A DNA stretch of 64,000 bases from Bacillota bacterium (lineage in GTDB: Bacteria; Bacillota; Clostridia; Lachnospirales; Lachnospiraceae), in NCBI GenBank assembly GCA_023387655.1, contig JAEWHR010000183.1, positions 3,721 through 67,720 of the forward strand, in the 5' to 3' direction. Both the position numbers and the translations under genes were made by a program. Shown piece after piece: positions 8,639 through 16,786 of this stretch; positions within the stretch are counted from its first letter, which is position 1, and the number at the start of each line of letters is the position of its first letter. The notes below the pieces were generated by a model. That model ran no database searches. It had not been told where the DNA came from and saw only the letters and a program-made list of their open reading frames with translations.

Positions 8639-9303
8639 CGAATCTCTACACCTCCAAACATACAAGTCGCATTGACATAGATTGTCGGAACATCTCCTGT
8701 TGTACGTCTACGGTGATTACTAATTCCCCCAAAGAAGGAACTAGAAGATACCTTAACTCGGATATTCTCTGGTACGTAAATATCAATACCTCCAAAAATA
8801 GAAGTAGCATCAATACAGACATTTTCTTCAATGATAGCACTTCTTAAATCAAGTTTCACGCCTCCAAAGATAGCATTTAGCTCAGCTCCTTGAAATAGTT
8901 GGTTTGAAAATTGAACCGTATTCCCGCTAAAAGTTGCAGCATAGCTACATTCTTTTGGTATTGGTAGCTTCACTTTACTACTTCCGCTAAATGTAGCACG
9001 TACTAATATATTTAGCCCAATAATAATTAAAACAACAGGAATAATGAGTTTTCTTACCGTATCTGCTAAGAATATTCCTTGACTATTTAATAATAGCATG
9101 ATACCAACTACAAGACCAATGAGAGAAAACCCTCCAAATCCATTACTGATAATAGAAATTCCACAAGGTACGATTAAAAATAATGTCCACCATCCAGGAA
9201 AAAATAAAGATACATCCCACCAATGAAATACATTTCCTGCGATTATTACACCTAGAGACATCCAAAATAGTCCCCACAATACATTTGATATTCGATACCG
9301 CAT
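8635..9303 (-). CDS. LiaF-like membrane protein (TM region plus C-terminal DUF2154-type domain)
   Basis: 222 residues. The N-terminal ~105 residues hold four hydrophobic segments with the WWTLFLIVP motif typical of the LiaI/LiaF transmembrane region. The C-terminal ~110 residues repeat the IFGG motif four times (AIFGGVKLD, SIFGGIDIYVP, SFFGGI, CMFGGVEIR), as in the C-terminal domain of LiaF, a negative regulator of the LiaRS cell-envelope stress system in Bacilli. No LiaR/LiaS genes are in view. A paralogue with the same architecture is at 43529-44392. Start ATG at 9303 follows AGGAGG. Downstream it overlaps the DUF4097 gene by 4 bp. Confidence 0.85.
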   Translation of the reverse strand: MRYRISNVLWGLFWMSLGVIIAGNVFHWWDVSLFFPGWWTLFLIVPCGISIISNGFGGFSLIGLVVGIMLLLNSQGIFLADTVRKLIIPVVLIIIGLNILVRATFSGSSKVKLPIPKECSYAATFSGNTVQFSNQLFQGAELNAIFGGVKLDLRSAIIEENVCIDATSIFGGIDIYVPENIRVKVSSSSFFGGISNHRRRTTGDVPTIYVNATCMFGGVEIR

Positions 9304-9440
9304 AACATCCCTCCTCCTTATTTATTCAGGCATTATTCTATACTATCTTCCCTTCGCCTGACACGAACTCTCTTCTTATGTAATCATATTATTACAGCAC
9401 CCACTCACTTGCAAGTTAGAATTCTATTAGAATCATTAAA

Positions 9441-9508
9441 AAGCGAGAACAACTAGGTTTTCACAAAAAGCATATCCGCTTATAAGTGAATGTTTAGTTG
9501 TCTCGCTT
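9441..9508 (-). terminator. Terminator of the LppM-like lipoprotein gene
   Basis: AAGCGAGAACAACTA pairs with TAGTTGTCTCGCTT (one bulged A) across a long loop that itself folds; on the minus strand it is followed by TTTTT. The stem base resembles that at 4568-4608. Confidence 0.75.
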
Positions 9509-9591
9509 TACATAGTAAATTCTCCGAAAATATTTCTAAATTGTATACTTCAAGAATTTATATTGAATAAAACGAAAAAGCTTAGACTTAT

Positions 9592-11379
9592 TTATGGCTC
9601 TTCTTTAACTTCGCTCTGAGGATTATCAACCTCATTCGATGTTATAACTTCTTTTTTTAATACCATGCCCGATTTCTTTTTTTTCACAAGGAACACAGTA
9701 ATAATTACAGCACCTGCCACGATTGCAATAACTATAAAAATCAAAATTGCATAAAACAATACATTCGCTTTTTCAATTGCAACAGATACGTTAATTCTTC
9801 CCCCATACGTTGAGATACTATCTGTATAATAACCGTTCTTTTGAATTCTTTTCGTCTCGTTTCCTGCAAGAACTGTATTATTGGAATTAAAGTATGTCAC
9901 CTTTAGAGAATCTGGAACCATTATTTTATAATTAACTTCACAATCTTCAATAGGAATTAATCCAGATAGCATAAATACATGATCCAAAGTATAGACTTTG
10001 TTTTTTAGGTTGGATAAAGAAGATTCCTTCACCTGAAGAATATTCGCTTTATCACTATAACTTTCACCTTTATCAATTTTTTTTGTAAAGGTAACAACAA
10101 CAGTGTCTCCTTGCTCTTGATATGTTATCTCCTGACCTAAATCTTTATAAAATTCTTTACATTTTACCTCATCGATATCACTACCATTTGGTAAAAAAGT
10201 AAACTCAGTCGTTAGCTTTGCAGACATATCATCTTCAAAAATACATTTGACATCAATATTCTTAACTGTAACAGACTGTTCTGCTTCAAAGTTGCTACTA
10301 AATACACTATCGTAATAGCTTGCGCCTTGATAATTGTATTTCGCATCTGCTACCTCACTAGCATCTTGGTAAGAAGTAAAATCGTACCAACCATAATTAA
10401 GTCCATCTGGCACCGACAAATATACATCTATATAATCCGTATCCATCCTTAATGCATTAAAAAGATTTCCGAGATTATAGTATTCCTCTAATTCATATGA
10501 AAAAGCAAAAATAGAGGTATTTGTTACTGATAACTTAACTGGTGGCTCTGATACATTAGTCTCTCCGTCTGAATTCATTACAGAAATTAGGAACTGATTA
10601 ATTTTTTCTAGATTATCTAAACGATAAATAATCGTTCCTGCGGTAGCATTATACTCCACATTTTCATTAAATTTTTTAAAGTATGAAAGAATGTCTTCTT
10701 CCTTTATCCCTATAAGATCAGCTGTGTTAAGATAAATTTCTATTGTCTTTGTTGCATTTGAATTAATATCATATTCAGAAAAACACTTAACCTTTGAAAC
10801 ACCTACTGTTGTACTCTTCTCCATGGTAGGTTCCTGGTATCCATAATATACTTCTTCCCCATTATAGTTTAAATAGCGAGAACCCCAATTATAGATTTCA
10901 GAGGAATCATAACTACATATTCCTGACTCATCAATTGCTTTTAACGCCCAATCAATAAAAAGTGCCTTATCAGTCAGGTCCTGATATTTTAGCGTATGTG
11001 TAAAATACTCGGTGGTATTCGTAAATTCTGCCAGACCTTTTGCTCCAAATAATGCTTCAATCTTATTGTTATAATCATTAGCATCCTTAAATTCTATTTT
11101 ATAAGAATACGTATAATTAGAATCGGTTTCATCATATACAACAGATAACTCCAGTCCTTGTGGCGCAGCCTTTTCCAATAATAATTGATTCAATGCCTCA
11201 AAACCACCATCTAAGTACTCCGCTTCGGAAGAAGAAGCTACCGCCGTCACAATAAGCTCTCCAGAGCCATCTTTATTTAAATTCGTTGTTGTAGTGATTT
11301 CAGCACCACAAGCTGAAAACACAAGCATACAGAATAAGGAAACTAAAAAAAGTTGTATTTTTTTCATATTGATATCCAT
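9592..11379 (-). CDS. LppM-like lipoprotein with C-terminal membrane helix
   Basis: 595 residues. Signal peptide with lipobox FSAC (Cys at about residue 24). Two similar beta-rich regions follow, each opening with a TTTNLNKDGSGEL or VKCIFEDDMSAKLTTEFTF strand, resembling the LppM domain. Near residues 540-562 a strong hydrophobic helix (FYAILIFIVIAIVAGAVII) is followed by KKKK, giving a lipid anchor at one end and a membrane helix at the other, with a short acidic cytoplasmic tail. First ATG 11379 is only one base from AAAGGGG; ATG 11367 is 13 bp away, so the start is uncertain by four codons. It lies 43 bp after the zinc-ribbon gene and is probably co-transcribed with it. Confidence 0.78.
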   Translation of the reverse strand: MDINMKKIQLFLVSLFCMLVFSACGAEITTTTNLNKDGSGELIVTAVASSSEAEYLDGGFEALNQLLLEKAAPQGLELSVVYDETDSNYTYSYKIEFKDANDYNNKIEALFGAKGLAEFTNTTEYFTHTLKYQDLTDKALFIDWALKAIDESGICSYDSSEIYNWGSRYLNYNGEEVYYGYQEPTMEKSTTVGVSKVKCFSEYDINSNATKTIEIYLNTADLIGIKEEDILSYFKKFNENVEYNATAGTIIYRLDNLEKINQFLISVMNSDGETNVSEPPVKLSVTNTSIFAFSYELEEYYNLGNLFNALRMDTDYIDVYLSVPDGLNYGWYDFTSYQDASEVADAKYNYQGASYYDSVFSSNFEAEQSVTVKNIDVKCIFEDDMSAKLTTEFTFLPNGSDIDEVKCKEFYKDLGQEITYQEQGDTVVVTFTKKIDKGESYSDKANILQVKESSLSNLKNKVYTLDHVFMLSGLIPIEDCEVNYKIMVPDSLKVTYFNSNNTVLAGNETKRIQKNGYYTDSISTYGGRINVSVAIEKANVLFYAILIFIVIAIVAGAVIITVFLVKKKKSGMVLKKEVITSNEVDNPQSEVKEEP

Positions 11380-11422
11380 GCCCCTTTCTAAATCAGGTTG
11401 AAAGAATTATATTCTTTCAGCC

Positions 11423-14137
11423 TTACCCCTCAACTTTTTCGTTTGATGTAATATAGCGAATTTGGGTGGATATATTCGTCAATTCCGCTTCAACCGCATC
11501 ATAGAGATAGTAATCCCCATACTCTGTAAAGGTAACTAAAAACTTAGTTCCCTCATCATTGATTGACTCTGCCCAAACCATATCTGGAAGTGATACTGGG
11601 CTTTCCTTTCCATTTTCTATGATGACTTTGTAGGATTCATAATCTCTTACCATATTCTTAACATAATATTTTTTATTGGTATCCCCAACTGGTTGCACTA
11701 GTTTACCTTCTTTAAATACGTATATTTTCGCCGTTAAATTATAACTGGAATCTAAAATGTATTCCGGCGTCTCATCCATCACTACATCAAGCTTCTTCGA
11801 ATCGATATTGTAACAACTGATAGATTCACCGACTAGAAATAAATTCTCTTCCGATTCGTCAAAATAAAAATCAAGGTAATCGTAGTTCGTAATTCCTTCA
11901 AGAGTGGTAAATTTATTCTCTTTTTTATCAAATAAAGTAATCTCACCATCAACAAAAAACAATAACTTATCAAATTCTTTCGAAGCTGTAAGTAATTGAT
12001 CAAAGGTAACTTCTTGCTTATATAACTCTTTTCCCTTACTATCTAATAACATTGCATTATTTTTATTTACTCTTAATATACGATTTGATGATTTGGAGTA
12101 ATAATAATTTGAATCATTAAAATATGACGTCATGTCATCACTCAATGACATTTTTTTCACTTTTTCTTTTTCAAAGGTGTAAATTCCGTTATAACTCCGA
12201 AACACAAATCCATCTTGGAAAATCTCCATACTCTCTGGATGAATCATTGAGTAGGAATCTCCCTTAGAGGATTCCCCTTTCCCTATTATGGAACCACTTG
12301 ATACGGAATCGTTTTTCTTATGCGTCATTCCAAGATATGTAAGGCATACAAGAATTGATAACGCAATCATAATTGTCATATCAAGGCGCTTCCATGTACC
12401 AACGAAAAACACCTCATCCTTACTACCTTTTTTATGGAGTAATTCCGGTAAGTAATAAGCACAAGCCATAGCACCAGCAGAAATTAAAACAAACACCAAT
12501 AAACTAAGAAGGATATTTACCTTAAACGCTACTCCTACCTCCGAACTTCCTAGAGCACTCAGGGAGATTCTCACTCTTGAAACATAATAAACAAACAATT
12601 GTATCAATAGGATAACACCGGTAAAGATTCCTACATTTTTTATGTAATTCTTCCTATCTGACTTTTCAAACTTAAGATACATCTGGTAAAGAAGATACCA
12701 AAGGAAGATACACCAAGAAAGTGCTAAAATAACAGAGCATGTAACTTGAAATCCATTCATACTACTTCTTAAGGTGGTAACACTCCCTCCGCTGGCAATT
12801 TGAAATCCTCCGAAGGATAACGCATTTGCTACAATTAAAAATACATTCGGTAGGGCAAGTAAAATACTTCCTATCGCTTTCCACATACCTTCTCGTATGA
12901 TGGTAATCAACATAATAAGTATGGATGAAACTATAACACCCATAGCATACTTCTTATAATATTGTTTTAAGTTCCACAAAAGACTTCCTGCTTGCAACGT
13001 TTTAATTTCTCTTAATTTTAAGATACCAGTTATAATATAACAGGACAATAAGGTAATCAATATTGTTCCCAATAGAGAACTGAATCCGCCATAAGATATT
13101 TTAACTTTCATAAACATACCCTTAGCCAAATTCATTGGAATGAGGGATGTTAAAAAGAAAAGTATAGTTAATACGAAGGTTACATTCAGTGTGATTGGAA
13201 GTGCTTTTTTATTCTGGAATGTAGTCTCCTGGGAGAACAAAAATTTTAAAGAAGATCTTACCTTTTGATGGCATAATAGCATCCATGAGAAAAACATAGA
13301 AACAAATGGTATTAATGCCAAAAGCAATACGTGGATATTCATATGTACTACAAAACTCTCACCAACCGCTGATACCGATAATTTTATAGAATGAAGATAT
13401 GACATTCGTAAAAGACGATAAAAGGTTAAAAATCCTTTATTGGATTCATCAGAAAAGACTTCTACCAATTGGCTTAACAAAGAGTCAATCTGACTCTTAA
13501 AAAATGCATTCGCTAGTAAAGTTAAAATTAGTGATAATAGTGTTGATATGCACAATGTTACAATAAGTAAAAAAGCTGATTCCTTTATTGTTGAAATGGA
13601 TATCATTTCTTTTCCAGTATTTCTTAAAAAATGATTCCACTTATCAGATCCGATTTTTTGTATTTTTTTTAGATTTGGAGAAAGTTCTTTCCTGAGATTT
13701 TCACCATTTTCGACTTGTGTCTCCTCTTTTTGTTCCAAAACATTCTCACCTTGATTCACTTCCTTGTGCTCCAAAACAATCTCACCTTGATTCACTTCCT
13801 TGTTCCCCAAAACATTTTCGTCTTGTTTCACTTCCTTGTGTTCCAAAACATTTTCGTCTTGTTTCACTTCCTTGTGTTCCAAAGTATCTTCATTAACTTT
13901 CTTTTCTTCCTTAGACACATTCATCTCTTGGGAAGACTCTTTGCTGGAAGCAAACTTTTCTTCCAATTTCTTTCCTTCCTCTTGACTTTCGTCCATGGAT
14001 ACTTTTAAGTCTTGTGTTTCTTGTGTTAACTCCCGTGATTCTTCTGCTATTTCATTGGTAACCTCTAATGGATCACGGCACGTTATACAGACACCATCGA
14101 CATTCTCTGTGAATTTCCCACAATGTTTGCAATACAT
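11423..14137 (-). CDS. Zinc-ribbon, acidic-repeat polytopic membrane protein with extracytoplasmic C-domain
   Basis: 904 residues. Residues 3-20 form a CxxC...CxxC zinc ribbon. About residues 75-145 are a run of 12-residue repeats of the type EHKEVKQDENVL (five to six copies, encoded by 36 bp DNA repeats at about 13710-13890). About ten membrane helices follow between roughly residues 185 and 610. The last ~260 residues are a soluble, strand-rich region (EIFQDGFVFRSYNGIYTF, IRYITSN) resembling a beta-propeller. Clostridia often fuse zinc ribbons to membrane proteins, but I do not recognise this architecture as a named family. Start ATG 14137 follows GAGGG. It heads a two-gene unit with the LppM-like lipoprotein. 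Confidence 0.78.
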   Translation of the reverse strand: MYCKHCGKFTENVDGVCITCRDPLEVTNEIAEESRELTQETQDLKVSMDESQEEGKKLEEKFASSKESSQEMNVSKEEKKVNEDTLEHKEVKQDENVLEHKEVKQDENVLGNKEVNQGEIVLEHKEVNQGENVLEQKEETQVENGENLRKELSPNLKKIQKIGSDKWNHFLRNTGKEMISISTIKESAFLLIVTLCISTLLSLILTLLANAFFKSQIDSLLSQLVEVFSDESNKGFLTFYRLLRMSYLHSIKLSVSAVGESFVVHMNIHVLLLALIPFVSMFFSWMLLCHQKVRSSLKFLFSQETTFQNKKALPITLNVTFVLTILFFLTSLIPMNLAKGMFMKVKISYGGFSSLLGTILITLLSCYIITGILKLREIKTLQAGSLLWNLKQYYKKYAMGVIVSSILIMLITIIREGMWKAIGSILLALPNVFLIVANALSFGGFQIASGGSVTTLRSSMNGFQVTCSVILALSWCIFLWYLLYQMYLKFEKSDRKNYIKNVGIFTGVILLIQLFVYYVSRVRISLSALGSSEVGVAFKVNILLSLLVFVLISAGAMACAYYLPELLHKKGSKDEVFFVGTWKRLDMTIMIALSILVCLTYLGMTHKKNDSVSSGSIIGKGESSKGDSYSMIHPESMEIFQDGFVFRSYNGIYTFEKEKVKKMSLSDDMTSYFNDSNYYYSKSSNRILRVNKNNAMLLDSKGKELYKQEVTFDQLLTASKEFDKLLFFVDGEITLFDKKENKFTTLEGITNYDYLDFYFDESEENLFLVGESISCYNIDSKKLDVVMDETPEYILDSSYNLTAKIYVFKEGKLVQPVGDTNKKYYVKNMVRDYESYKVIIENGKESPVSLPDMVWAESINDEGTKFLVTFTEYGDYYLYDAVEAELTNISTQIRYITSNEKVEG
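13710..13890 (-). repeat. In-frame 36 bp coding repeats
   Basis: Repeated units on the minus strand encode the LEHKEVKQDENV-type 12-residue motif in the zinc-ribbon membrane protein. The reading frame is preserved, so copy number can vary without truncating the protein. Confidence 0.75.
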
Positions 14138-14263
14138 AGAATTCCCTCATTTCTATCTTATATTATACGCTACAGAAATAATATACTATTTTATTACATT
14201 AAAGTCAATTTATGTAACCTTTTTTCATTAATAAAAATAATAAATTACGGACATAAATAAGAA

Positions 14264-14307
14264 GAAGCATTTACAACATAACTAAGAAAGTTATCTTGTA
14301 AATGCTC
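14264..14307 (-). terminator. Terminator of the infC-rpmI-rplT operon
   Basis: GAGCATTTACAAGATAACT pairs with AGTTATGTTGTAAATGCTTC around a 5-base loop, followed on the minus strand by TTCTTATTT. Confidence 0.75.
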
Positions 14308-14334
14308 CTACTTTATAAGATCACCGAAGTGTTA

Positions 14335-14691
14335 TTAAGCTAATTTGGATTTTGCAACTTCAACTAAAGCTTTGAAGCCTTCTGCATCATTAACAGCAAG
14401 TTCAGCTAACATTTTTCTGTTCACAGTAACCTCAGCTAACTTTAAGCCGTACATGAATTTGCTATAAGAAAGACCATTCATTCTTGCAGCTGCATTGATT
14501 CTTGCGATCCATAACTGTCTGAATTGTCTCTTTCTCTCTTTACGTCCTGCAAAAGCGGAAGTTAAAGCTCTCATAACGGACTGCTTTGCTACTCTATACT
14601 GCTTACTTCTGGCACCTCTGTAACCTTTTGCAAGCTTTAATACTTTATTATGCTTCTTCTTAGCGTTTAAGCCGCCTTTAATTCTTGCCAT
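14335..14691 (-). CDS. rplT: 50S ribosomal protein L20
   Basis: 118 residues, the normal length. The basic N-terminal arm ([16 protein letters not shown], then [16 protein letters not shown]) and the conserved [18 protein letters not shown] core identify L20 without doubt. L20 binds 23S rRNA early in large-subunit assembly and, in Bacilli, represses its own operon by binding the infC leader. Start ATG at 14691 follows AAGGAGGG. It is the last gene of infC-rpmI-rplT, 27 bp after rpmI, with a terminator directly downstream. Confidence 0.98.
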   Translation of the reverse strand: MARIKGGLNAKKKHNKVLKLAKGYRGARSKQYRVAKQSVMRALTSAFAGRKERKRQFRQLWIARINAAARMNGLSYSKFMYGLKLAEVTVNRKMLAELAVNDAEGFKALVEVAKSKLA

Positions 14692-14718
14692 CGTCTATTC
14701 CCTCCTTGTTACCTAATC

Positions 14719-14916
14719 TTAGAGATATGGTAAAATCTTCTTCATGTTCTTTTCGTTACTTGGATCCATCATTGTTGCTTTTCTAAGATTTCTCTTTGTT
14801 TTTTGGGACTTCTTAGTCAAGATATGCTGTTTTCCAGCTTTCATTCTCTTTAATTTACCTGTACCGGTTACCTTAAAACGCTTAGCTGCAGCTTTGCTTG
14901 TCTTTAATTTAGGCAT
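14719..14916 (-). CDS. rpmI: 50S ribosomal protein L35
   Basis: 65 residues, full length. The sequence [20 protein letters not shown] and the later [17 protein letters not shown] are diagnostic for bacterial L35, a small basic large-subunit protein. Start ATG at 14916 is preceded by TAAGGAGG. It sits between infC and rplT in the conserved bacterial order. Confidence 0.98.
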   Translation of the reverse strand: MPKLKTSKAAAKRFKVTGTGKLKRMKAGKQHILTKKSQKTKRNLRKATMMDPSNEKNMKKILPYL

Positions 14917-15006
14917 GATATTTCCTCCTTAAAATTCGGTTGCACATAATGCACTAACCTTTGATTTTATAATGACAATAGGTTTGCACAATGTGCTCCT
15001 ATTGTT

Positions 15007-15513
15007 CTATCGTTTTTCAGTCAAAAACATAAATATGCTTCTGCCTTCCATTTTTGCTGGTTTCTCAACAACTGCCACGTCCTGAAGCATCTCATAAAAA
15101 CTGTCGAGAATCTGTCTTCCGGAGCTAATGTGAGCCATCTCTCTTCCTCTGAAGCGTAGAGATACCTTAACCTTATCCCCCTTGGTGATGAACTTTCTTG
15201 CTTGATTGGCTTTTGTGCTCAAATCATTGTCATCGATATTCGGTGTTAAACGGATTTCTTTCACGTCAGTCACTTTTTGCTTCTTCTTGGCTTCTTTTTC
15301 TTTTCTAGCAAGCTCATAACGGTACTTACCGTAATCAACAATTTTACATACAGGTGGCTTTGCTGTTGGAGCGATCTTTACTAAGTCAAGATTTGCTTCC
15401 TGCGCCATCTTCAATGCGTCCTTTGCTGATACAACACCAAGTTGCTCTCCGTCTTCTCCAATCAGACGAATTTCTCTGTCTCTGATTTGCTCATTAATCA
15501 TTAATTCGCTAAT
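15007..15513 (-). CDS. infC: Translation initiation factor IF-3, probable AUU start
   Basis: 168 residues from an ATT codon at 15513. IF-3 motifs: INEQIRDREIRLIGEDGEQLG at the N-terminus, APTAKPPVCKIVDYGKYRYE, the lysine-rich linker, and the C-domain KVKVSLRFRGREMAH. The open frame extends to an ATG at 15555, but that has only a weak ribosome binding site. The only strong Shine-Dalgarno, GGAGG at 15523-15527, is 9 bases from ATT 15513 and 21 bases from ATG 15501. infC of E. coli and of Geobacillus starts with AUU, through which IF-3 represses its own translation, so AUU is the best-supported start here. The gene heads infC-rpmI-rplT behind a structured leader. Confidence 0.95.
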   Translation of the reverse strand: MSELMINEQIRDREIRLIGEDGEQLGVVSAKDALKMAQEANLDLVKIAPTAKPPVCKIVDYGKYRYELARKEKEAKKKQKVTDVKEIRLTPNIDDNDLSTKANQARKFITKGDKVKVSLRFRGREMAHISSGRQILDSFYEMLQDVAVVEKPAKMEGRSIFMFLTEKR

Positions 15514-15749
15514 AGTTCTGCACCTCCATAGGATTCTAAAACTTGTTTGGGTCATTTATTTACCTAAACATACAATAAAAAAAGTGAATAGCATGCTATC
15601 CACTTTCAAATCTCTTAAACGGCACAATTCAACTAGAAACTACTATTCTAATCTCGTGCTTTTAGAAAATTAAAACCCATTCGCCTGTTTGCTTAGGGTG
15701 AGAGTGGATACTCTACTTGCTATGCGTGATACATCTTTTGCATCACAGC
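15514..15749 (-). promoter_or_regulatory. infC operon leader, L20-leader-type attenuator
   Basis: From the predicted start site near 15749 the minus-strand leader contains a GTGAT/ATCAC hairpin, the hairpin AGAGT-ATCC-ACTCT (15701-15714) and, before the coding region, a terminator (15581-15606). TATCCACT of the second hairpin (15703-15710) is exactly complementary to AGTGGATA in the 5' arm of the terminator (15597-15604), so the two structures exclude each other. This matches the layout of the Firmicutes L20 leader, where L20 binding favours termination. Exact Rfam membership was not tested. Confidence 0.75.
15581..15606 (-). terminator. Attenuator terminator in the infC leader
   Basis: Minus strand AAAGTGGATAGCATGC then TATTCACTTT is a nearly perfect 26-base palindrome followed directly by a T tract, upstream of the infC start. 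Confidence 0.8.
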
Positions 15750-15755
15750 TTTTAT

Positions 15756-15784
15756 ATTATATAACAAAAAATCATTTCTGTCAA
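15756..15784 (-). promoter_or_regulatory. Consensus promoter of the infC operon
   Basis: Minus strand TTGACA (15779-15784), 17 bp spacer, TATAAT (15756-15761): both boxes perfect. Confidence 0.85.
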
Positions 15785-15788
15785 TGTT

Positions 15789-15900
15789 GTTTTTTAGTTT
15801 TTTACAACTGTTCTGTATTTCTGTTTTTCTGTTTTTCTGTTTTTCTGTTTTTCTGTTTTTTAGTTTTTTAGTCTTTTAGTTTTTTACAACTGTTTATTTT
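15789..15900. repeat. Low-complexity CTGTTTTT tandem run with flanking direct repeats
   Basis: About five 8 bp CTGTTTTT units lie between two copies of TTTTAGTTTTTTACAACTGTT (near 15791 and 15878), just upstream of the infC promoter. On the minus strand the tract is A-rich and could act as an UP-like element; expansion by slippage is likely. Confidence 0.7.
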
Positions 15901-15982
15901 TAATACATTTTATTTCTTTCTGCTGTTGTCAGCAAAAATATAAATTTTATGGCAATGTTTTCACCAGCAAATTTCAATGAAA

Positions 15983-16516
15983 TTAATTGCTCATTATTGT
16001 ATTCTGTTCTCTTCTTTTTTCTCTTCTGGTATAAAGCTTAGCAATTAAAAACAATACTACCAACTCAAAGATGATAAGTTCTCCCTTACTCAAAGAACAT
16101 ACTCTTGCTATCGGTTCTGAGAAAGCAATCATTCCAAATGATATAATTTTTGATATTACTGCAATCCCTATAAAGAGAGGAAATTTAATTCCAACAAGTG
16201 GGGAGCCAATGCAAATAATTTCATCTGGTAAAATTGGTACTATAAATAAAATTCCTATAATATATACTTTATAATTACTTACATACTCTTGAAAAATCGC
16301 TATTTTTTTCTCGCATTTCATTTTACGAATAAGAAAGTTTGAACCTTTCTTCGCAATCCAGTACATAACACTGATGCCTAGAATTGCTCCAACTACCCCT
16401 AAAATAAAACTTTTTATCGGACCTATCTCTACACTTCCCCACAATACAGTCACCATCTCTGGAATGGGGAGGCAGATTGGTTGTAGTACACATAGGATAA
16501 AATAAAACACTTCCAT
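15983..16516 (-). CDS. Small VTT/DedA-type (SNARE-associated) membrane protein
   Basis: 177 residues, shorter than typical DedA proteins (about 200-220). It has the two half-repeats of the VTT domain: LPIPEMVTVLWGSVEIG with a following GVVGAILGISVMYWIAKKGS, and FIVPILPDEIICIGSPLVGI with a following ISKIISFGMIAF. These match the reentrant-loop plus helix pattern and the PDE segment of DedA/TVP38. Members act in membrane homeostasis and lipid-carrier or proton transport; the specific role here is unknown. Start ATG 16516 follows GGAGG at a long spacing. No linked partner gene: infC lies 470 bp downstream in the direction of transcription and the C-domain gene upstream is followed by 270 bp of AT-rich DNA. 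Confidence 0.65.
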   Translation of the reverse strand: MEVFYFILCVLQPICLPIPEMVTVLWGSVEIGPIKSFILGVVGAILGISVMYWIAKKGSNFLIRKMKCEKKIAIFQEYVSNYKVYIIGILFIVPILPDEIICIGSPLVGIKFPLFIGIAVISKIISFGMIAFSEPIARVCSLSKGELIIFELVVLFLIAKLYTRREKRREQNTIMSN

Positions 16517-16786
16517 ACTATTCTTCCTCCGTAATTATACTTACAACAATTACGATAAGGTTTCACGTATCTATTCCCATGTTCCATTAAAAACTATTGA
16601 TATAAAGCTTCTCTCCCTACTATAGCTTTCTCATTATACACTACTGTTTATAGAAAAAAAAGCATTACTTAATTAACCAAAATAAATTTAATATTTGCTT
16701 CTTAAATATTTTATACTAATATAACAAATTAAAACTCCAAACTATCGTCTGTATGATAATAATGCAATTACTCCCCAAATTCTGCA

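Noticed and set aside
15689..15871. Plus-strand frame over the infC leader and CTGTTTTT run
   Set aside because: Low-complexity Phe/Leu/Cys translation without a ribosome binding site, opposite a clear promoter and leader.
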